DNA of 44,371 bases from NCBI GenBank assembly GCA_964520045.1, contig CAZFMJ010000017.1, forward strand, positions 1 to 44,371, read 5' to 3'. Of this stretch, positions 42,199 to 44,371 are shown piece after piece (the first letter of the stretch is position 1; each line of letters opens with the position of its first letter). This stretch comes from CAZFMJ01 sp964520045. Lineage in GTDB: Bacteria > Elusimicrobiota > Elusimicrobia > Elusimicrobiales > CAZFMJ01. A model generated the notes under the pieces. It was not told where the DNA came from and ran no database searches. It saw only the letters and a program-made list of their open reading frames with translations. The translations under genes and the position numbers were made by a program.

Positions 42199-42349
42199 GA
42201 TTGCTGGACAGCTAGACGGCTTGGTAGCTAGGCCGCCTCTTCCCTGTCTGGTGACATGGGCGACTGATGACTTCTTAAACAGCCGTCCGGCCGACTGGCC
42301 GTCTCGCTGCCCAGCCTTCTTCCGTATTCTACCCTTATTTACCCCCCCC
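42199..42349. repeat. Inverted 8-bp-period arrays and C tract upstream of paralog C
   Basis: The 291-base gap between paralog C and the ATPase gene holds a left array TGCTGGAC/AGCTAGAC/GGCTTGGT/AGCTAGGC (42199-42235) and a right array AGCCGTCC/GGCCGACT/GGCCGTCT/CGCTGCCC (42281-42317), roughly complementary to the left one. An eight-C tract follows at 42342-42349. No gene is apparent. Confidence 0.7.
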
Positions 42350-42406
42350 AGCAAGCTTTTTAGCAACAGCTTTTTGGCCGGCCATCTGCAACGCGCCCGC
42401 CAATCC

Positions 42407-42450
42407 TTTACAGCTGCGTTAAGGGTTTTGTATTCTTAACCTATAGGTTA
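42407..42450 (+). promoter_or_regulatory. Promoter and palindromic operator of the ATPase gene
   Basis: TTTACA (42407-42412), an 18-base spacer and TATTCT (42431-42436) resemble a sigma-70 promoter. The 14-bp perfect palindrome TAACCTATAGGTTA (42437-42450) sits on the expected transcription start, a classic repressor position. GGGGAG (42469-42474) is the ribosome site. Confidence 0.5.
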
Positions 42451-42477
42451 GCAATCTTTAGGTTTAATGGGGAGACT

Positions 42478-43608
42478 ATGAATCCATTTATTTTTGGAGA
42501 AGTCGTAAGGGATACTGATTTTGTTGATAGAAAAGCGGAGCTTGAAACTATTGTTAAAGACCTTTCGGACGGACAGAAGGTGTTTTTAATCGCTCCGCGC
42601 AGGTATGGGAAGACTTCGCTTTTGCTTGCCGCCGCCGACAAACTTAAAGCAAGGGGCATAAGGGTTATTTATCTCGATTTATTTAAAACTGCGTCGGTAG
42701 AACAGTTCGCCGCCGCGCTGGGCAAAGCTACAGCCGAAATGAGAAAACTTGGTTTTGCCGAGGCGATGAACTTTATTAAGGATTTTATTTCCGGTCTGAG
42801 GCCCATGTTCTCCGTAAATCCGGACGGTTCCCTAAGTCTCGGCATCGATGCCTCACCGCCGCAAAAAGAAGTTTTCCAGATGATAGAGAATCTGCTGGCA
42901 TACCCGCAGGAATTCGCCGTCAGGGAAAAGAAACCCGTCGTTGTAATGTTTGACGAATTTCAGGAAATAATCAGCCTAGGAGGGGACCAGCTGGAAAAGC
43001 TCATGCGCTCAGTCATACAAAAACAACGCGGCGTCGGGTATGTTTTCTGCGGATCAAAAAAGACGATGATGAGCGAAATGGTTTCAAAAAAATCCAGGGC
43101 ATTTTTCGGCATAGGGCCGGTTTCTTACCTTGAAAAAATACCCGCCGAGTATTTTGAGAAATATCTCGCAGGGAACTTCGCCAAAGGCGGTTTTAACTGC
43201 ACCAAAGAGACCTTGCGGTTCATCGTAAGCTCCGCCGGCGGCATACCCTACTATATCCAATATCTTGCCCATGAGTTATGGGACATTAAAACCGAAGACA
43301 AGAAGATTATAAACGCCGATGTCGAACAGGCAGTGGCGTTGATAGCCAAAAGAAACACCCCGCTTTACCAAAACCTTTGGGAAAACCTGCCTCAAACCCA
43401 AAAGAGGTTGCTCCAAGGACTAGCCGCAGATCCCGGGTCTGCAATATTCAGCGGAGCCTTTATTACCAGATTCCAGCTAAGGTCATCCGCGCTTGTAAAA
43501 AAATCCATAAGCCTACTGATATCCAAAGATATTATTGAGAAAGAAACCTCCGGCTATATCTTTACCGACTATTGGATGGGCGTGTGGGTAGCGCAAAACT
43601 GCTCATAA
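42478..43608 (+). CDS. P-loop ATPase of the archaeal ATPase (ATPase_2) type
   Basis: A 376-residue STAND-like/AAA+ ATPase with 'FVDRKAELETI' near the start, Walker A 'PRRYGKTSLL' (residues 40-49), Walker B 'VVVMFDEFQEI' (about 154) and 'YVFCGSKKTMM' as a sensor. A helical region follows, then a C-terminal winged helix (about 300-370, 'NLPQTQKRLLQGLAADPG...LRSSALVKKSISLLISKDII'). Such proteins are common next to mobile elements and their role is poorly known; some act as DNA-binding or membrane-associated switch ATPases. A strong ribosome site and its own promoter suggest independent expression. A transposase remnant follows. Confidence 0.82.
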   Translation: MNPFIFGEVVRDTDFVDRKAELETIVKDLSDGQKVFLIAPRRYGKTSLLLAAADKLKARGIRVIYLDLFKTASVEQFAAALGKATAEMRKLGFAEAMNFIKDFISGLRPMFSVNPDGSLSLGIDASPPQKEVFQMIENLLAYPQEFAVREKKPVVVMFDEFQEIISLGGDQLEKLMRSVIQKQRGVGYVFCGSKKTMMSEMVSKKSRAFFGIGPVSYLEKIPAEYFEKYLAGNFAKGGFNCTKETLRFIVSSAGGIPYYIQYLAHELWDIKTEDKKIINADVEQAVALIAKRNTPLYQNLWENLPQTQKRLLQGLAADPGSAIFSGAFITRFQLRSSALVKKSISLLISKDIIEKETSGYIFTDYWMGVWVAQNCS

Positions 43609-43645
43609 ATCGTATATACATTGGCAAAAAAGCTTTATTTTAATG

Positions 43646-43675
43646 TTGTATCCTCGACGGAAAAAATGCGATAAT
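43646..43675 (+). promoter_or_regulatory. Predicted promoter of the transposase remnant
   Basis: TTGTAT (43646-43651), 18 bases, then GATAAT (43670-43675), 24 bases before the start codon. The match is reasonable, without further support. Confidence 0.4.
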
Positions 43676-43698
43676 GTAAGCACGGAAGCAAATCGATT

Positions 43699-44208
43699 AT
43701 GTACCAGCCCAAAGACAGAAAAACGCAAACGCTCTTCCCTGAGCTTTTCCCATTCGGCGGAAGCCTTGATAAGGAAAACCGGTGGCTGAAGCTCGCCGAA
43801 GCCGTGCCATGGGAGGAGATGGAAAACACCTACCGGAGATTTTTTTCCGCGGACAGCGGACGGCCGGCTACCGACGCAAGGCTTGTGTGCGGACTCCTCA
43901 TAGTCAAACATGTGGAAAAATTCAGCGACCAGCGCACCCTTAACGAATTGGCGGAAAACCCCTATGTGCAGGCATTCTGCGGTTTTGAAAGGTTTATCAC
44001 GGAAAAGGATCTTGTGGGGCCGAAACTGCTTTCCCAAATGCGCGGACGGCTTGGCAGGGAATTTTTTGACAAGTTTGAAGAAGAAGTCGTTTCACTGCTT
44101 ATACGCAAAAAACTGCTGGGCGGGCTGAACTTTGAATACCCTGCGGGAAAAAATCCCCTGCGAACGGCCGCGCGCTGGATCCTAGATAAATTAAGCAGGG
44201 TTTTTTAA
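43699..44208 (+). pseudogene. Truncated IS5/IS1182-type transposase (DUF772 N-terminal domain)
   Basis: The 169 codons match the N-terminal DUF772 domain of IS5/IS1182-group transposases: 'LVCGLLIVKHVEKFSDQRTLNELAENPYVQAFCGF' with helix-turn-helix character. The DDE catalytic domain that should follow (about 250 further residues) is missing; after residue 150 or so the sequence is unrelated and stops. No terminal inverted repeat was recognised. It is therefore an insertion-sequence remnant, or possibly a domesticated DNA-binding protein. Confidence 0.75.
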
Positions 44209-44214
44209 AGATAA

Positions 44215-44340
44215 ACCGCAGATATTTGCCACATAAAGCACATAAATCACAAAAATAAATTTCTTAACTTCTATCCTTATCGCACAACTCCAAAACTTTC
44301 TTGTCTTTACCTTTGTGCTTTCTGTGCCTTTTGTGGCCAA
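44215..44340. repeat. Inverted pair of CACAAA-type arrays
   Basis: GCCACATAAAGCACATAAA... on the left (about 44228-44258) and its approximate complement TTTGTGCTTTCTGTGCC...TTTTGTGGC on the right (about 44311-44338) enclose about 50 bases. They belong to the same family as 101-243 and 20765-21070. Nothing else is seen after 44209. Confidence 0.7.
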
Positions 44341-44371
44341 TCCTACTCTGCCAAAAAAGGGGATTCCTATA

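Noticed and set aside
43609..44371. Complete insertion sequence
   Set aside because: The transposase lacks its catalytic domain and I found no terminal inverted repeats or target duplication around it.

Overview
The window looks like a chromosomal segment of a Gram-negative (diderm) bacterium from a little-studied lineage. It carries a complete outer-membrane block (BamA, an OmpH/Skp-like chaperone, lpxD, lpxC, fabZ, lpxA, lpxI, lpxB, msbA) plus lnt and a TonB-dependent receptor. The gene order, with an oxidoreductase between lpxI and lpxB, and the family of small membrane-anchored proteins with a 'YYPSPVGIYTRL' motif, make me think of Elusimicrobiota or Omnitrophota. That placement is an inference from style, not proven here.

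Layout. Bases 242-29853 are almost all minus strand. Read in the direction of transcription: a very tight six-gene set (HAD, nucleotidyltransferase, ATP-grasp, class III aminotransferase, Gfo/Idh dehydrogenase, myo-inositol-phosphate synthase) runs into bamA, the OmpH-like gene and the lipid A genes. These are followed by a ZIP metal transporter, a short Rel/SpoT enzyme, a zinc-ribbon membrane protein, secA, a 55-residue small ORF, a nucleotidyltransferase-like gene, lnt, a ModE-type regulator and a TonB receptor. From 29920 the plus strand carries a PIN-PhoH ATPase, an M3-type peptidase, a thioredoxin-like membrane protein and recG. Bases 37665-42185 are an accessory island: three paralogous membrane-anchored proteins, one intact and one broken copy of a secreted metalloprotease, and a DUF4160/DUF2442 pair. 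The right end has a P-loop ATPase and a truncated transposase.

The most unusual feature is a family of short palindromic repeats that enter coding sequence. One modular element of two hairpins, 37 bp plus 35 bp, sits in frame inside lpxC (72 bp, 24 codons) and, with each module doubled, inside the M3 peptidase (144 bp, 48 codons). Other copies are intergenic or have broken a protease gene. It resembles the Rickettsia palindromic elements in behaviour, though not in sequence. A second, GC-rich palindrome appears to supply the start codon and ribosome site of bamA. Intergenic gaps also hold degenerate arrays with 7-, 8- or 9-bp periods, often as inverted pairs.

Functionally, three systems stand out: a probable molybdate-responsive TonB receptor with a ModE-type operator over its promoter; an inositol-derived pathway of unknown product linked to envelope genes; and a duplicated surface-protein/protease cassette with homopolymeric C tracts upstream of its members. 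No rRNA, tRNA or CRISPR array was recognised.
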